From Paenibacillus sp. oral taxon 786 str. D14 (lineage in GTDB: Bacteria; Bacillota; Bacilli; Paenibacillales; Paenibacillaceae): DNA of 21,841 nt. Position numbers and translations under genes: made by a program. Each line of letters starts with the position of its first letter. The stretch's first letter is position 1. A model generated the notes under the pieces. The model ran no database searches. It saw nothing but the letters and a program-made list of their open reading frames with translations, and was not told where the DNA came from. Location of the stretch: the NCBI RefSeq assembly GCF_000159955.1, contig NZ_GG695981.1, positions 1-21,841 of the forward strand. Direction: 5' to 3'. Shown here piece by piece: positions 7,584 to 15,967 of this stretch.

Positions 7584-7599
7584 GATTCGACGTCGAATC
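7584..7599. repeat. 16-bp perfect palindrome
   Basis: GATTCGACGTCGAATC is its own reverse complement. It lies 43 bp after the cdd stop, has no T run and is not repeated elsewhere in the window by eye. It could be a protein-binding site or chance. Confidence 0.6.
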
Positions 7600-7668
7600 T
7601 TGGATTCAGCTGGGCTTTCCGATCCTGACGTTACTCCAACCGCGATCGAACGCTCCTTGCAGTATCTC

Positions 7669-7690
7669 TAATGGAACTGAGAGACGTTAT
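7669..7690 (+). repeat. 22-bp intergenic repeat, copy 1 (forward)
   Basis: The unit starts TAATGGAACTG and ends AGAGACGTTAT. It differs from copy 2 at four positions. The ends (TAATG, CGTTA) are nearly inverted, so the unit can form a small hairpin. Confidence 0.75.
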
Positions 7691-7717
7691 TTTGCTGTAT
7701 AGAGGCGATTGGAATTC

Positions 7718-7739
7718 TAACGGAACCAGGAGACGTTAT
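7718..7739 (+). repeat. 22-bp intergenic repeat, copy 2 (forward)
   Basis: The unit starts TAACGGAACCA and ends GGAGACGTTAT, with TAACG and CGTTA as inverted ends. It begins 49 bp after the start of copy 1. Confidence 0.75.
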
Positions 7740-7777
7740 TTCGGACTTTTCACGGAAAATGGACGTCGTGAGTGCCG

Positions 7778-7799
7778 ATAAGGGCTCTGAGTTCCGTTA
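7778..7799 (-). repeat. 22-bp intergenic repeat, copy 3 (reverse)
   Basis: On the minus strand the unit starts TAACGGAACTC and ends AGAGCCCTTAT. It is inverted relative to copies 1 and 2, with its outer end toward era. Confidence 0.75.
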
Positions 7800-7827
7800 A
7801 AGCGGGAAATCGCCGGGAAATGGGCAA

Positions 7828-7849
7828 ATAAGGTCATTACGTTCCGTTA
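7828..7849 (-). repeat. 22-bp intergenic repeat, copy 4 (reverse)
   Basis: On the minus strand the unit starts TAACGGAACGT and ends AATGACCTTAT. It begins 50 bp after copy 3. A decayed further half (AACGGTTGGAGAC) follows at about 7852-7864. Confidence 0.7.
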
Positions 7850-8040
7850 CGAACGGTTGGAGACACGGACCGGGAACGCGGACCAAACGGTCGATGAACC
7901 GAACCAAACGCTAGGGGACACAGCACACCGCGAAACCAAAGCGAACCACCACAGATTCTCACACAACACGAACTCACAGAACCAACACAGACCGATCCCG
8001 TCAGAAAAACGGATCAGGTCACACGAAAGGAACTCAATAT

Positions 8041-8943
8041 ATGGCAAAAGCAAAATTCAAATCCGGTTTTGTGGCGATTGTGGGACGCCCAAACGTGGGT
8101 AAATCCACGCTGATGAACCATATCATCGGGCAAAAGATCGCCATTATGTCCGATAAACCGCAAACGACGCGGAATAAAATCCACGGCGTCTATACCTCGG
8201 AAGAGATGCAGATCGTATTTCTGGATACGCCGGGGATTCATAAACGCCAATCCAAGCTTGGCGACTATATGAATACGACGGCGCTCAACACGCTTGGCGA
8301 AGTCGAGGCCGTGTTGTTCCTCGTTGATGCCGCGGAAGGATTGGGCGGCGGCGACCGCTTTATCATCGAACGGCTAAAGGATGTACGGACGCCGGTCATT
8401 CTGGTGCTGAACAAAATCGACCGCGTTGAGCCGGAGCAACTGCTGCCGTTGATTGAAGAGTACAGCAAGCTTTATCCATTCAGCGAAATCGTGCCGATTT
8501 CCGCAATGCTGGGGAACAACGTAAACCGGCTGCTGGAGCAGATCGGCAAATACCTGCCGGAAGGACCGCAGTATTATCCGGAGGATCAGGTCACGGACCA
8601 TCCGGAGCAATTTGTCTGCGCCGAGCTGATCCGTGAGAAAATCTTGCATCTCACCCGCGAGGAAGTGCCGCACTCGATCGCTGTCACGATTGAAGATATG
8701 CGCGTGCAGGAGAACGGCGTGGTGTACATTTCCGCGGTCATTTTCGTCGAGCGTGATTCCCAGAAGGGGATCATTATCGGCAAGCAGGGGGCGCTGCTGA
8801 AGGAAGTAGGTAAGCTGGCCCGGCAAGATATCGAGAACCTGCTTGGATCGAAGATTTTTCTTGAGTTATGGGTGAAGGTGAAGAAAGACTGGCGTAACCA
8901 AGAACGGATCTTGAAGGACCTCGGGTTCCATAAGGACGCTTAA
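8041..8943 (+). CDS. era: GTPase Era (16S rRNA / 30S assembly)
   Basis: The 300-residue protein has all GTPase motifs: G1 GRPNVGKS (15-22), G2 around TT42-43, G3 DTPG (62-65), G4 NKID (124-127) and G5 SAM (154-156). A C-terminal KH domain contains [22 protein letters not shown]. Era binds the 3' end of 16S rRNA during small-subunit maturation, in the same process as YbeY encoded upstream. Start ATG 8041 has AAAGGA at 8026-8031 (9-nt gap). Unlike the usual tight cdd-era junction, it has a long unusual leader. yqzL and recO follow. Confidence 0.97.
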   Translation: MAKAKFKSGFVAIVGRPNVGKSTLMNHIIGQKIAIMSDKPQTTRNKIHGVYTSEEMQIVFLDTPGIHKRQSKLGDYMNTTALNTLGEVEAVLFLVDAAEGLGGGDRFIIERLKDVRTPVILVLNKIDRVEPEQLLPLIEEYSKLYPFSEIVPISAMLGNNVNRLLEQIGKYLPEGPQYYPEDQVTDHPEQFVCAELIREKILHLTREEVPHSIAVTIEDMRVQENGVVYISAVIFVERDSQKGIIIGKQGALLKEVGKLARQDIENLLGSKIFLELWVKVKKDWRNQERILKDLGFHKDA

Positions 8944-9062
8944 GGCGTAACGTTTAGTTCTAGCTTTATACTGGGAGTTATTGCAACGCATAGATCCCGT
9001 TCATGCGCACATCCTATTCTTTGTAGATGCAGGCGTCATTTCCGAAGAAAGGGTGAATACGA

Positions 9063-9200
9063 ATGCGAGATTTTTCGTGGAAGTATTTTGCGATGACTGG
9101 AGATGTCGATGCTTACTTGCTTTATAAAGAAGCCAGCAGCGCGTATGAGGAGGAGGCTGCGGCTGCCGAAGAGCTGATTCTAGAGGCAGAAGCCGAGTAG
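9063..9200 (+). CDS. yqzL: YqzL family small protein
   Basis: A 45-residue ORF starts MRDFSWKYFAMTGDVDAYLLYKE and ends with an acidic Ala/Glu tail. The DFSW...TGDVDAYLLYKE pattern and the location between era and recO match the YqzL family of small Firmicutes proteins of unknown function. GAAAGGGTG (about 9047-9055) is a plausible ribosome binding site 7 nt before the ATG. About 120 bp separate it from era, with no clear promoter. Confidence 0.88.
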   Translation: MRDFSWKYFAMTGDVDAYLLYKEASSAYEEEAAAAEELILEAEAE

Positions 9201-9239
9201 TACGGATCTGGCGGGAGAGGCGAGTTTGGGGGAAACGAA

Positions 9240-9989
9240 ATGCTCTACAGGGTGGAAGGAATCGTCATCCGCAGTATGGACTATGGGGAAGGCAATAAAA
9301 TTATTACATTATGTACCGAAACGAGCGGCAAAATCGGGGTACTGGTGCGCGGCGCCAAGAAGGTGAAGAGCCGCCACGGGGCCCTGACTCAGCCTTTTAC
9401 ACATGGAGAATATGTGTTCTTCCGCCAAAACGGCGGTTTGGGCACCTTAAACCAGGGTGAGATGATTGAGTCTCACTTTTCTTTGCGTGAGGACCTATTT
9501 CTCGCGGCTTACGCTTCGTATGCCTGCGAGCTGTTGGACAAGACGCTGCAGGATGAAGAGGTGGGCAGCTTCTGGTTCACTCAACTGAAAGCTTGCCTGG
9601 ATGGTTTATCGTCGGGCAAGGACCCGCAGATCGTCACCCACCTGTTCGAAATGAAAATCTTGCAGGCTGCAGGCTACGGTCCTTCGTTTGAAAGCTGCGT
9701 TTCCTGCGGGCGAGTTGACGATTCACCGTATGTCAGCCCGCGGCTAGGCGGGAGGCTCTGCCGATCCTGCCGTCACCAAGATCCGGCCGCGATGCAGGTC
9801 ACACCGGGAGTGCTTAAATTGCTCATGTTATTTGAAAAAATGGACCTGCGCCGGCTCGGAAACGTAGAGGTCAAGGACGAGACGAAACGGGAGCTAAAGA
9901 CCGTGATGCGCGCCTTCATGGATATGCAGCTTGGGCTGAAGTTGAAATCCCGTCATTTTCTCGATCAACTGGACAAGTATGAAATTTGA
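9240..9989 (+). CDS. recO: DNA repair protein RecO
   Basis: The 249-residue product has an N-terminal OB-fold (LYRVEGIVIRSMDYGEGNKIITLCTE) and a helical C-terminal domain with a four-cysteine zinc site, C153/C156 (CVSCGR) and C174/C177 (CRSCRH). RecO works with RecR to load RecA onto single-stranded DNA in gap repair and anneals complementary strands. Length is normal. ATG 9240 has GGGGGAAA about 5 nt upstream. Its stop codon lies inside the -35 box of the glyQS promoter. Confidence 0.95.
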   Translation: MLYRVEGIVIRSMDYGEGNKIITLCTETSGKIGVLVRGAKKVKSRHGALTQPFTHGEYVFFRQNGGLGTLNQGEMIESHFSLREDLFLAAYASYACELLDKTLQDEEVGSFWFTQLKACLDGLSSGKDPQIVTHLFEMKILQAAGYGPSFESCVSCGRVDDSPYVSPRLGGRLCRSCRHQDPAAMQVTPGVLKLLMLFEKMDLRRLGNVEVKDETKRELKTVMRAFMDMQLGLKLKSRHFLDQLDKYEI

Positions 9990-10014
9990 CGAACGCGATA
10001 AAATTAGTTAATAT
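9986..10014 (+). promoter_or_regulatory. Sigma-A promoter of the glyQS T-box transcript
   Basis: TTGACG (9986-9991), a 17-bp spacer and TAATAT (10009-10014). The -35 box overlaps the recO stop codon. Transcription would start near 10021, just before the first leader hairpin. Confidence 0.75.
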
Positions 10015-10020
10015 ATAAAA

Positions 10021-10366
10021 GAATTTCTCCCTCGAAGTGTCATTTTCAAGAGGGAGACTTGTGCGTTGAACGGGAAGAGTAACAAGAAGAAGTCTATGAA
10101 CTCCTTTTTCTGAGTCGATGTTGGTGGATCAGGAGAGGAACAAGCGACCGGGGAGGGTGGGAGCCCGGATAGGCGGTCTTGTGAAGCGGCAGCCCGGGAG
10201 CACAAACCGATCGTGAAAAGCGGATTTGCCGGCAATGGTCACCGATAGGAGGCCGCGGCAAATCAAGTAGGGTGGAACCGCGGGAACTTATACGTATGAG
10301 GAAATGGCCTCTTACAGCTCTCGTCCCTACGTCTGACAGCAGGCGTAGAGGCGGGGGCCTTTTATT
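10021..10366 (+). ncRNA. Glycine T-box riboswitch upstream of glyQS
   Basis: The leader contains the invariant T-box AGGGTGGAACCGCGG (10269-10283). Its bulge reads TGGA (10273-10276), which pairs with a tRNA ending UCCA, as expected for tRNA-Gly. A candidate specifier GGC (10188-10190, Gly codon, followed by A) lies opposite AAGAGTAA, flanked by CGGG/CCCG and CAAG/CTTG pairings, as in a Stem I specifier loop. GTAGGG (10267-10272) can pair with CCCTAC (10325-10330) to form the antiterminator, excluding the terminator at 10317-10358. Uncharged tRNA-Gly should thus allow read-through into glyQS. A 5' hairpin (10026-10033 with 10050-10057) precedes Stem I. Confidence 0.95.
10317..10366 (+). terminator. 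T-box regulatory terminator
   Basis: A long stem (10317-10335 with 10340-10358, several G-T wobbles and one C-A mismatch, loop ACAG) is followed by CTTTTATTT. Its left arm contains the CCCTAC needed for the antiterminator, so the two structures exclude each other. Confidence 0.85.
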
Positions 10367-10424
10367 TCTCCCTTCTAGCCCATGCTTGCTGAACAAACCT
10401 GAAGGTTAGGAGATGAGGTTCGCC

Positions 10425-11318
10425 ATGAGTATCAACTTTCAACAAATGATTTTGACGCTGCAGCAGTTCTGGGCAGAACAGAATTGCATCGTCGTGCAGC
10501 CGTATGACGTGGAAAAAGGGGCCGGTACGCTGAACCCGATGACGTTCCTGCGTTCGATTGGCCCTGAGCCGTGGAATGTGGCTTACGTGGAGCCTTCCCG
10601 GCGTCCAGCGGACGGGCGTTACGGGGAGAACCCGAACCGGCTGTACCAGCACCATCAGTTCCAGGTGATCATGAAGCCATCGCCGGATAATATCCAGGAG
10701 ATTTACTTGGAAAGTTTGAAACGGCTGGGCATCAATCCGCTGGAGCATGACATCCGGTTTGTCGAAGACAACTGGGAGCATCCGGGCTTGGGCGCATGGG
10801 GCCTCGGCTGGGAAGTTTGGCTAGACGGCATGGAAGTCACGCAGTTTACTTACTTCCAGCAAGTCGGCGGGATCGAAACGAATCCGGTAGCCGTAGAAAT
10901 CACTTATGGGATGGAGCGTCTGGCCTCCTACATTCAAGACAAGGAGAACGTGTTTGAGCTCGAATGGGTGGATGGCACGACTTACGGTGATGTTTTCCAT
11001 CAGGCCGAATATGAGCATTCCAAATACACGTTTGAAATCTCTGACGTGAAAATGCTGTTTACGCTGTTTAATATGTACGAGCAAGAAGCTAACAAAGCGA
11101 TGGAGCAGCATTTGGTGTACCCGGCTTACGATTATGTGTTGAAATGCTCGCATACGTTTAACCTGCTGGATGCCCGCGGCGCGATCAGCGTCACCGAACG
11201 GACAGGGTATATTACGCGGGTGCGGAATTTGGCCCGTCAGGTTGCCGCAACTTACTTGGAGGAACGCGAGAAGCTTGGATTCCCGATGCTTCAGAAAGGG
11301 GGTGCTGCACGTGGCTAA
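10425..11318 (+). CDS. glyQ: Glycyl-tRNA synthetase alpha subunit
   Basis: The 297-residue product is a full-length alpha subunit of the heterotetrameric bacterial glycyl-tRNA synthetase, carrying the class II catalytic core. [19 protein letters not shown] and the following [11 protein letters not shown] stretch are strongly conserved. It activates glycine and charges tRNA-Gly together with GlyS. An upstream in-frame ATG at 10413 lies within the ribosome binding region (AGGAGATGAGG, 10408-10418), so I take ATG 10425, which gives the usual [13 protein letters not shown] start. The T-box leader controls it. The 3' end overlaps glyS by 8 bp. Confidence 0.97.
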   Translation: MSINFQQMILTLQQFWAEQNCIVVQPYDVEKGAGTLNPMTFLRSIGPEPWNVAYVEPSRRPADGRYGENPNRLYQHHQFQVIMKPSPDNIQEIYLESLKRLGINPLEHDIRFVEDNWEHPGLGAWGLGWEVWLDGMEVTQFTYFQQVGGIETNPVAVEITYGMERLASYIQDKENVFELEWVDGTTYGDVFHQAEYEHSKYTFEISDVKMLFTLFNMYEQEANKAMEQHLVYPAYDYVLKCSHTFNLLDARGAISVTERTGYITRVRNLARQVAATYLEEREKLGFPMLQKGGAARG

Positions 11319-13392
11319 GGACCTGCTGTTTGAAATTGGACTTGAAGAAATGCCGGCCCGGTTTATCCGCGCTGCGATGGAGCAATTAAAGGAGCGGACG
11401 GTGAAATGGCTGGAGGAATCGGTCATACAGCACGGAGCAGTCGAAGCTTATGCGACCCCTCGCCGATTGGCCGTTCTCGTCAAAGACGTGGCAGAGAAGC
11501 AAGAGGACGTGCATGAGGAGGTTAAAGGGCCTTCGCGTAAAATCGCCCTGGATGAAAACGGACAGTGGAGTAAAGCGGCGCTTGGCTTTGCCCGCAGCCA
11601 GGGTGCCAGCCCGGAACAGTTTACGTTCCGTGAGGTTGGCGGCACGGAGTATGTTTATGTCAGCAAAAGCCGGATTGGCGTAGAGACTTCCAGTCTTCTT
11701 GCCGAGGGATTGCTGGGCATTTTGCAGGCGATGAATTTTCCGAAGAACATGCGTTGGGGGAATTACGACTTTAAATTCGTTCGCCCGATTCGCTGGCTGG
11801 TTGCGTTGTTCGGCAAAGACGTTATCGAGCTGGAAATCGCCGGGGTGAAGTCCGACAATGTTACGCGGGGACACCGGTTCCTTGGAACGGAAACGGTGAT
11901 CGAAGAGCCGGCAGCCTATGTGGAAACGCTGCGCAGCCAGCACGTGATCGCGGACGTCAATGAACGTCAAGCCTTGATTCAGAACCAAATCGAAGCCTTG
12001 GCCAAAGAAAAAGGCTGGCATATCGCCGTGAAGGAAGATTTGCTGGAGGAAGTATTGTTCTTGGTCGAGACGCCAACGGTGCTGTATGGTACGTTTGAGG
12101 AGTCGTTCCTGAACATTCCGCAGGAAGTGCTTATTACCTCGATGCGTGAGCATCAGCGCTACTTCCCGGTGCTGAATGCGCAAGGCAACCTGCTTCCTTA
12201 CTTCGTCACAGTGCGTAACGGGAACAACACGTCGCTGGACGTGATTGCCCGCGGTAACGAGAAGGTGCTTCGTGCCCGCTTGTCCGACGCGAAATTTTTC
12301 TATGAGGAAGACCAGAAGCTGGCGATCAAGGACGCGTTGTCTAAACTGGAGAGCATCGTGTTCCATGAGGAGCTTGGCACGATCGGGGACAAAGTGCGCC
12401 GCATCCGTCGCAATACGGAGAAGCTGTCGGCGATGCTGAGGACGGATACCGGAACGGCCGAAGCTGCTGCGCGTACGGCTGAAATTTGTAAGTTTGACCT
12501 GGTTACCCAGATGGTTTACGAGTTCCCTGAATTGCAAGGGGTTATGGGTGAAGATTATGCCCGTAAAGCCGGCGAACCGGAAGTGGTGGCGAAAGGGATT
12601 TTTGAGCATTACCAGCCGCGATTTGCCGATGATGCCGTACCCGCTTCGACCGTTGGCTCGATCGTCAGCATTGCTGACAAAATCGACACGATTGTTGGAT
12701 GCTTCTCGATTGGGATCATTCCAACCGGCTCTCAGGATCCGTACGGGCTGCGCCGTCAGGCTGCCGGCATTGTGCAGATCATTGTGGAGCATAAGCTGTC
12801 TGTTTCGCTCACTGACATTTTCAAGCTGGCGCTGGAAACGCATCAGCAATTCCGCGGGCTGAAACGCAGCGAAGATGAAATCATGAAGGATCTGATGGAT
12901 TTCTTTGGCTTGCGTGTCAGAAAGACGCTTTCGGACGAAAACCTCCGCTACGACGTCGTGGATGCCGTTCTGTCGGCAGGTTATGATGATGTCGTCTCCA
13001 CGGTAGCTCGCGGCAAGGCGTTGATGGAAGCGGTGGATACGAAGGAAGAGTTCAAAGCAACTGTTGAATCGTTTGGACGGGTCAGCAACCTGGCGGCCAA
13101 AGCCACCGGAGAGAAGGTTCGCTCCGATCTGCTAAGCGAACCGGCGGAGCAAGCGCTGTATGAGGCATGGCGTTCGATCTCGGATAAATACCGGGAAACG
13201 CTGGCTTCCCGCGACGCGGCTGGTGCGCTGGAGCTGATCGGCGGGTTAAAAGATGCGATTACGGTTTTCTTTGATGCCGTCATGGTTATGGCCGAGGACG
13301 ATGCGATCCGGACGAACCGGTTGGCATTGCTGGCGGCTATTGATGAAGATCTCAAAGCCTTTGCCGATTTCGGCAAACTGGTTTGGGCATAA
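11311..13392 (+). CDS. glyS: Glycyl-tRNA synthetase beta subunit
   Basis: From GTG 11311 the product is 693 residues, beginning with the canonical [18 protein letters not shown]. The frame is open much further upstream but overlaps glyQ. The binding site AAAGGGGGTG (11296-11305) and 8-bp overlap support 11311. The beta subunit binds tRNA-Gly and is needed for aminoacylation. It shows an HD-like central region and a C-terminal helical anticodon-binding domain (about residues 560-690). No frame damage is seen. A perfect hairpin follows 23 bp after the stop. Confidence 0.97.
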   Translation: MAKDLLFEIGLEEMPARFIRAAMEQLKERTVKWLEESVIQHGAVEAYATPRRLAVLVKDVAEKQEDVHEEVKGPSRKIALDENGQWSKAALGFARSQGASPEQFTFREVGGTEYVYVSKSRIGVETSSLLAEGLLGILQAMNFPKNMRWGNYDFKFVRPIRWLVALFGKDVIELEIAGVKSDNVTRGHRFLGTETVIEEPAAYVETLRSQHVIADVNERQALIQNQIEALAKEKGWHIAVKEDLLEEVLFLVETPTVLYGTFEESFLNIPQEVLITSMREHQRYFPVLNAQGNLLPYFVTVRNGNNTSLDVIARGNEKVLRARLSDAKFFYEEDQKLAIKDALSKLESIVFHEELGTIGDKVRRIRRNTEKLSAMLRTDTGTAEAAARTAEICKFDLVTQMVYEFPELQGVMGEDYARKAGEPEVVAKGIFEHYQPRFADDAVPASTVGSIVSIADKIDTIVGCFSIGIIPTGSQDPYGLRRQAAGIVQIIVEHKLSVSLTDIFKLALETHQQFRGLKRSEDEIMKDLMDFFGLRVRKTLSDENLRYDVVDAVLSAGYDDVVSTVARGKALMEAVDTKEEFKATVESFGRVSNLAAKATGEKVRSDLLSEPAEQALYEAWRSISDKYRETLASRDAAGALELIGGLKDAITVFFDAVMVMAEDDAIRTNRLALLAAIDEDLKAFADFGKLVWA

Positions 13393-13415
13393 TAGAAGGC
13401 AATGAAGCAAAAGTG

Positions 13416-13450
13416 TGGCTGACGGCAAGCGAAGGGCTTGCCGTCAGCCA
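13416..13450 (+). terminator. Perfect 15-bp hairpin after glyS (no T run)
   Basis: The 15-bp arms 13416-13430 and 13436-13450 pair perfectly around a GAAGG loop. The sequence after it is TCCATCGCTA, so it lacks the U tract of an intrinsic terminator. It may protect the glyQS mRNA 3' end, act with Rho, or be a decayed terminator. Confidence 0.5.
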
Positions 13451-13495
13451 TCCATCGCTATTCGGCACATATCGATGAGTTTCGGCACGGTCTTG

Positions 13496-13524
13496 TTTAG
13501 ATTCAGGCATTTCGAGGTTATATT
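13496..13524 (+). promoter_or_regulatory. Possible sigma-A promoter before the UPF0178 gene and dnaG-sigA
   Basis: TTTAGA (13496-13501, 4 of 6), a 17-bp spacer and TATATT (13519-13524, 5 of 6). The start point would be about 13531, leaving a leader of about 16 nt that begins just before GGAGG (13534-13538). Confidence 0.5.
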
Positions 13525-13546
13525 GTAATACATGGAGGCGTGGTGG

Positions 13547-13996
13547 ATGCGGATCGTCGTCGATGGGGATTCCTGTCCGGTCAAGGCTGAAATTGTCGAA
13601 ACGGCCGGCAGATTTGGTGTACCTGTGATCATGGTGGCCTCATATGATCATGTTCTGCAGCCGGAGCCGGGAGTGACGGTTGTCCAGGTTGATCGCAGCG
13701 GACAAAGCGCGGATATGTATATCGCCGCTCATGTAGAGAAGGGCGATATCGTTGTGACCCAGGACTACGGGCTGGCGGCATTGATCATTGCGAGAGATTG
13801 TCACGGGATATCTCCACGCGGCGATATCTACCATCCGGGAAATATCGACTATTTGCTCGAACGCCGTCATCACCATGCGAAAGCAAGGCGGGCAGGGCAC
13901 CGCGCCAAGGGCCCCAAGCCTTTTACCATCGAGGACCGTGAGCGGTTTACGGACGCTTTGTCAAAACTTTTGATTCGTTTGCAGGAGAATGTATAG
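13547..13996 (+). CDS. yqxD: UPF0178 / DUF188 family protein (YaiI/YqxD)
   Basis: The 149-residue product begins MRIVVDGDSCPVKAEIVETA, the hallmark of the UPF0178 family. Further conserved stretches are VTQDYGLAALI and a basic His/Arg segment (ERRHHHAKARRAGHRAKGPK, about 108-127). The fold resembles PIN-like nucleases, but activity and role are not established. GGAGG (13534-13538) is 8 nt before ATG 13547; an ATG at 13532 overlaps this site and is rejected. In B. subtilis yqxD also sits directly upstream of dnaG. The neighbours ccpN and yqfL found there between glyS and yqxD are absent here. Confidence 0.9.
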   Translation: MRIVVDGDSCPVKAEIVETAGRFGVPVIMVASYDHVLQPEPGVTVVQVDRSGQSADMYIAAHVEKGDIVVTQDYGLAALIIARDCHGISPRGDIYHPGNIDYLLERRHHHAKARRAGHRAKGPKPFTIEDRERFTDALSKLLIRLQENV

Positions 13997-14034
13997 TTTT
14001 AGCGAATTACTATTTACGTGTCACCCGAGAGCAG

Positions 14035-14061
14035 CAAAATGTCGGTGCTTTTGACATTTTG
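14035..14061 (+). other. Hairpin in the dnaG leader
   Basis: CAAAATGTC (14035-14043) pairs with GACATTTTG (14053-14061) around GGTGCTTTT. No T run follows. It lies about 36 nt before the dnaG start and could be a weak terminator, an RNA processing site or an attenuating structure. TTGACA occurs in its right arm but no -10 box follows at the right distance. Confidence 0.5.
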
Positions 14062-14097
14062 AGCGATACTCACGCGTGAAAGATGAAGGTGATTTGG

Positions 14098-15921
14098 ATG
14101 AGTACCGGGCGTGGCATTCCGGAGGAAGTCATCGAGGCGGTTCTGCGTCAGCACGATATCGTCGATACGGTCAGCAAGCACGTTCATCTAACGAAGCAGG
14201 GGAAGTATTTGAAGGGGTTATGCCCGTTCCATTCGGAGAAGACCCCGTCGTTTACAGTCACACCCGAACGCCAAATTTTCCATTGCTATGGCTGCGGCAA
14301 AGGCGGAAATGCCATCAAATTCAGGATGGAAATCGAAGGATTAACCTTTCCCGAAGCTGTCAGAATCATGGCGGACGAGGCGCATATCCCTTACGAGGAT
14401 AAGGGCAGAGGTTACGCCGATACCCCGCGTAACCGGGAGTTGGAAGAGCTGCTGCAGGCCCATGAGTGGTCCTCCAAGCTTTATCATTATTTGCTCAAGA
14501 ACACCGAATACGGAAAGCCGGCGATGGAATATTTGAAATCCCGCGGCTTTACCGACAAGGCCATCGATACGTTCCAGATTGGTTACGCACCCGCCAGATG
14601 GGATACGCTCGTCCAGTTTTTGGACAAGAGATCATTTAATCTGGAAACGATGGAGAAGGGTGGATTGCTGTCATCGAAGCAGGACGGTTCCGGTTACGTG
14701 GATCGCTTCCGCGACCGGGTCATCTTCCCATTGCACAACCGAAACGGCAAAGTGATTGCGTTTGCGGGCAGAGTGCTCGGCGACGGGCAACCGAAATACT
14801 TAAATTCGCCGGAAAGTAAGCTGTTTACGAAGAGCCGTGTTCTTTACAATTTGCATCAAGCCAAGAACGAGATCCGCAAGACGGGCCAAATCGTCCTGTT
14901 TGAGGGTTACGGCGATGTCATCAGCGCATGGGAAGCCGGAGTTCACAACGGTGTCGCCACCATGGGGACCGCTTTGACGGAACACCATGCGGCGATCATG
15001 CGGAGCCTTGCCGATGAGGTATTGGTCTGCTATGACGGAGACTCCGCCGGTCAGGCTGCAGCCTTAAAGAGCATCCCGATCCTCGAAGGCGCAGGATTCT
15101 CCCAGGTAAAAATCGCAATGCTCAGCGAAGGGCTGGACCCTGATGAATTTATCCAAAAGTACGGAGCCGAACGGTTCCGCCATCAAGTTTTGGATGGTGC
15201 GGTATCTTCCGTTAAATTTAGGCTTATATATCTGAGAAAAAACCATATACTGCTAGAAGAAGACGGAAAGATCGCTTATATCAAAGAGGCGATGTCGATT
15301 ATTGCGGCGCTCTCCTCCCCAAGCGAACGCGAAATTTATTTGAAGGAGCTCTCCGCCGAATTGCAGGTGTCCTTCGACAGCTTGAAGCAAGAGTGTAACG
15401 AGCTGAGAACGGCTATGCAAAAAAAGGCAAATGCCGGGGATAATAAGCCCGAAAGGTGGAATAATGGTAGGCATAAAAAAGGGCAGGCATCCATGCCGAC
15501 GTTGCTGCCCGCTTTTCATGTGGCGGAACGGAGACTGCTTTCATTCATGCTGCAGGACGAAGAGGTGTCCCGCTATGTAGGCGAACGCCTTGGGACGAAC
15601 TTTAACATCGAAGATCATGTGGCGATTGCCGCTTATCTATACGCCTATTACGCGCAAGGGAAACCCCCGGATGCCAGCCGTTTCATTTCCTCACTTCAAG
15701 ATGAGCGGCTAGAGCAGACGGTCATCTCGATCGCGATGATGGATACACCGGCCGAATGGACAACACAGGAGCTGGACGATTGTATCCGTGAAATTCAGAA
15801 GGTGCCGCTGCTGGAGCAGATCAAACGTAAGAAAGAGGAAATGGTTTCGGCCGAACGGGCCGGTGACTATTTGCGTGCGGCGCAAATTGCAAGTGAGATT
15901 ATTGCCCTAGAGAGACAGTAA
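14098..15921 (+). CDS. dnaG: DNA primase
   Basis: The 607-residue product has a CHC2 zinc-binding domain (C42, H45, C63, C66; CPFH and CYGCGKGG), a catalytic core with a TOPRIM fold (Glu269 in FEGYGD; Asp313 and Asp315 in YDGDSAG), and a C-terminal helicase-binding region from about residue 470. Primase makes RNA primers on single-stranded DNA at the replication fork together with DnaB-type helicase. GAAGGTGA (14085-14092) supports ATG 14098; an ATG at 14083 is upstream of that site and adds five atypical residues. sigA follows after 46 bp. rpsU, often the first gene of this operon elsewhere, is in a separate group here. Confidence 0.96.
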   Translation: MSTGRGIPEEVIEAVLRQHDIVDTVSKHVHLTKQGKYLKGLCPFHSEKTPSFTVTPERQIFHCYGCGKGGNAIKFRMEIEGLTFPEAVRIMADEAHIPYEDKGRGYADTPRNRELEELLQAHEWSSKLYHYLLKNTEYGKPAMEYLKSRGFTDKAIDTFQIGYAPARWDTLVQFLDKRSFNLETMEKGGLLSSKQDGSGYVDRFRDRVIFPLHNRNGKVIAFAGRVLGDGQPKYLNSPESKLFTKSRVLYNLHQAKNEIRKTGQIVLFEGYGDVISAWEAGVHNGVATMGTALTEHHAAIMRSLADEVLVCYDGDSAGQAAALKSIPILEGAGFSQVKIAMLSEGLDPDEFIQKYGAERFRHQVLDGAVSSVKFRLIYLRKNHILLEEDGKIAYIKEAMSIIAALSSPSEREIYLKELSAELQVSFDSLKQECNELRTAMQKKANAGDNKPERWNNGRHKKGQASMPTLLPAFHVAERRLLSFMLQDEEVSRYVGERLGTNFNIEDHVAIAAYLYAYYAQGKPPDASRFISSLQDERLEQTVISIAMMDTPAEWTTQELDDCIREIQKVPLLEQIKRKKEEMVSAERAGDYLRAAQIASEIIALERQ

Positions 15922-15967
15922 GACGAACGGACTTTCGATGATGTTTCTAGGGAGGAGGGAGCCAGAA

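Larger units (their letters stand above)
7541..8040. other. Long intergenic region between cdd and era
   Basis: This 500-bp stretch has no convincing gene. From left to right it holds a 16-bp palindrome (7584-7599), four 22-bp repeat units (7669-7849), and a T-poor, C/A-rich tract leading into the era ribosome binding site (about 7861-8030). I see no clear promoter. Reading frames across it encode low-complexity sequence and overlap era out of frame, so I treat them as chance. Confidence 0.75.

Noticed and set aside
7669..7849. CRISPR array
   Set aside because: The units are only four, vary in sequence, occur in both orientations and another copy lies far away; no cas genes are present.
7847..8053. 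68-codon minus-strand frame opposite the T-poor leader
   Set aside because: The Phe/Trp/Cys/Val-rich product is the expected reverse reading of C/A-rich DNA; no promoter or binding site was seen.
7857..8102. 81-codon plus-strand frame before era
   Set aside because: The product is low-complexity and polar because the DNA is T-poor. It overlaps the era start out of frame, and no binding site precedes it.
11386..12849. 487-codon open frame on the minus strand across glyS
   Set aside because: It lies wholly antisense to glyS, whose protein is strongly conserved. The antisense product shows no recognisable family and is best explained by codon bias.
14051..14070. TTGACA before dnaG as a -35 box
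   Set aside because: No -10-like sequence lies 16 to 18 bp downstream; GATACT is only 8 bp away. The TTGACA is better explained as part of the hairpin arm.
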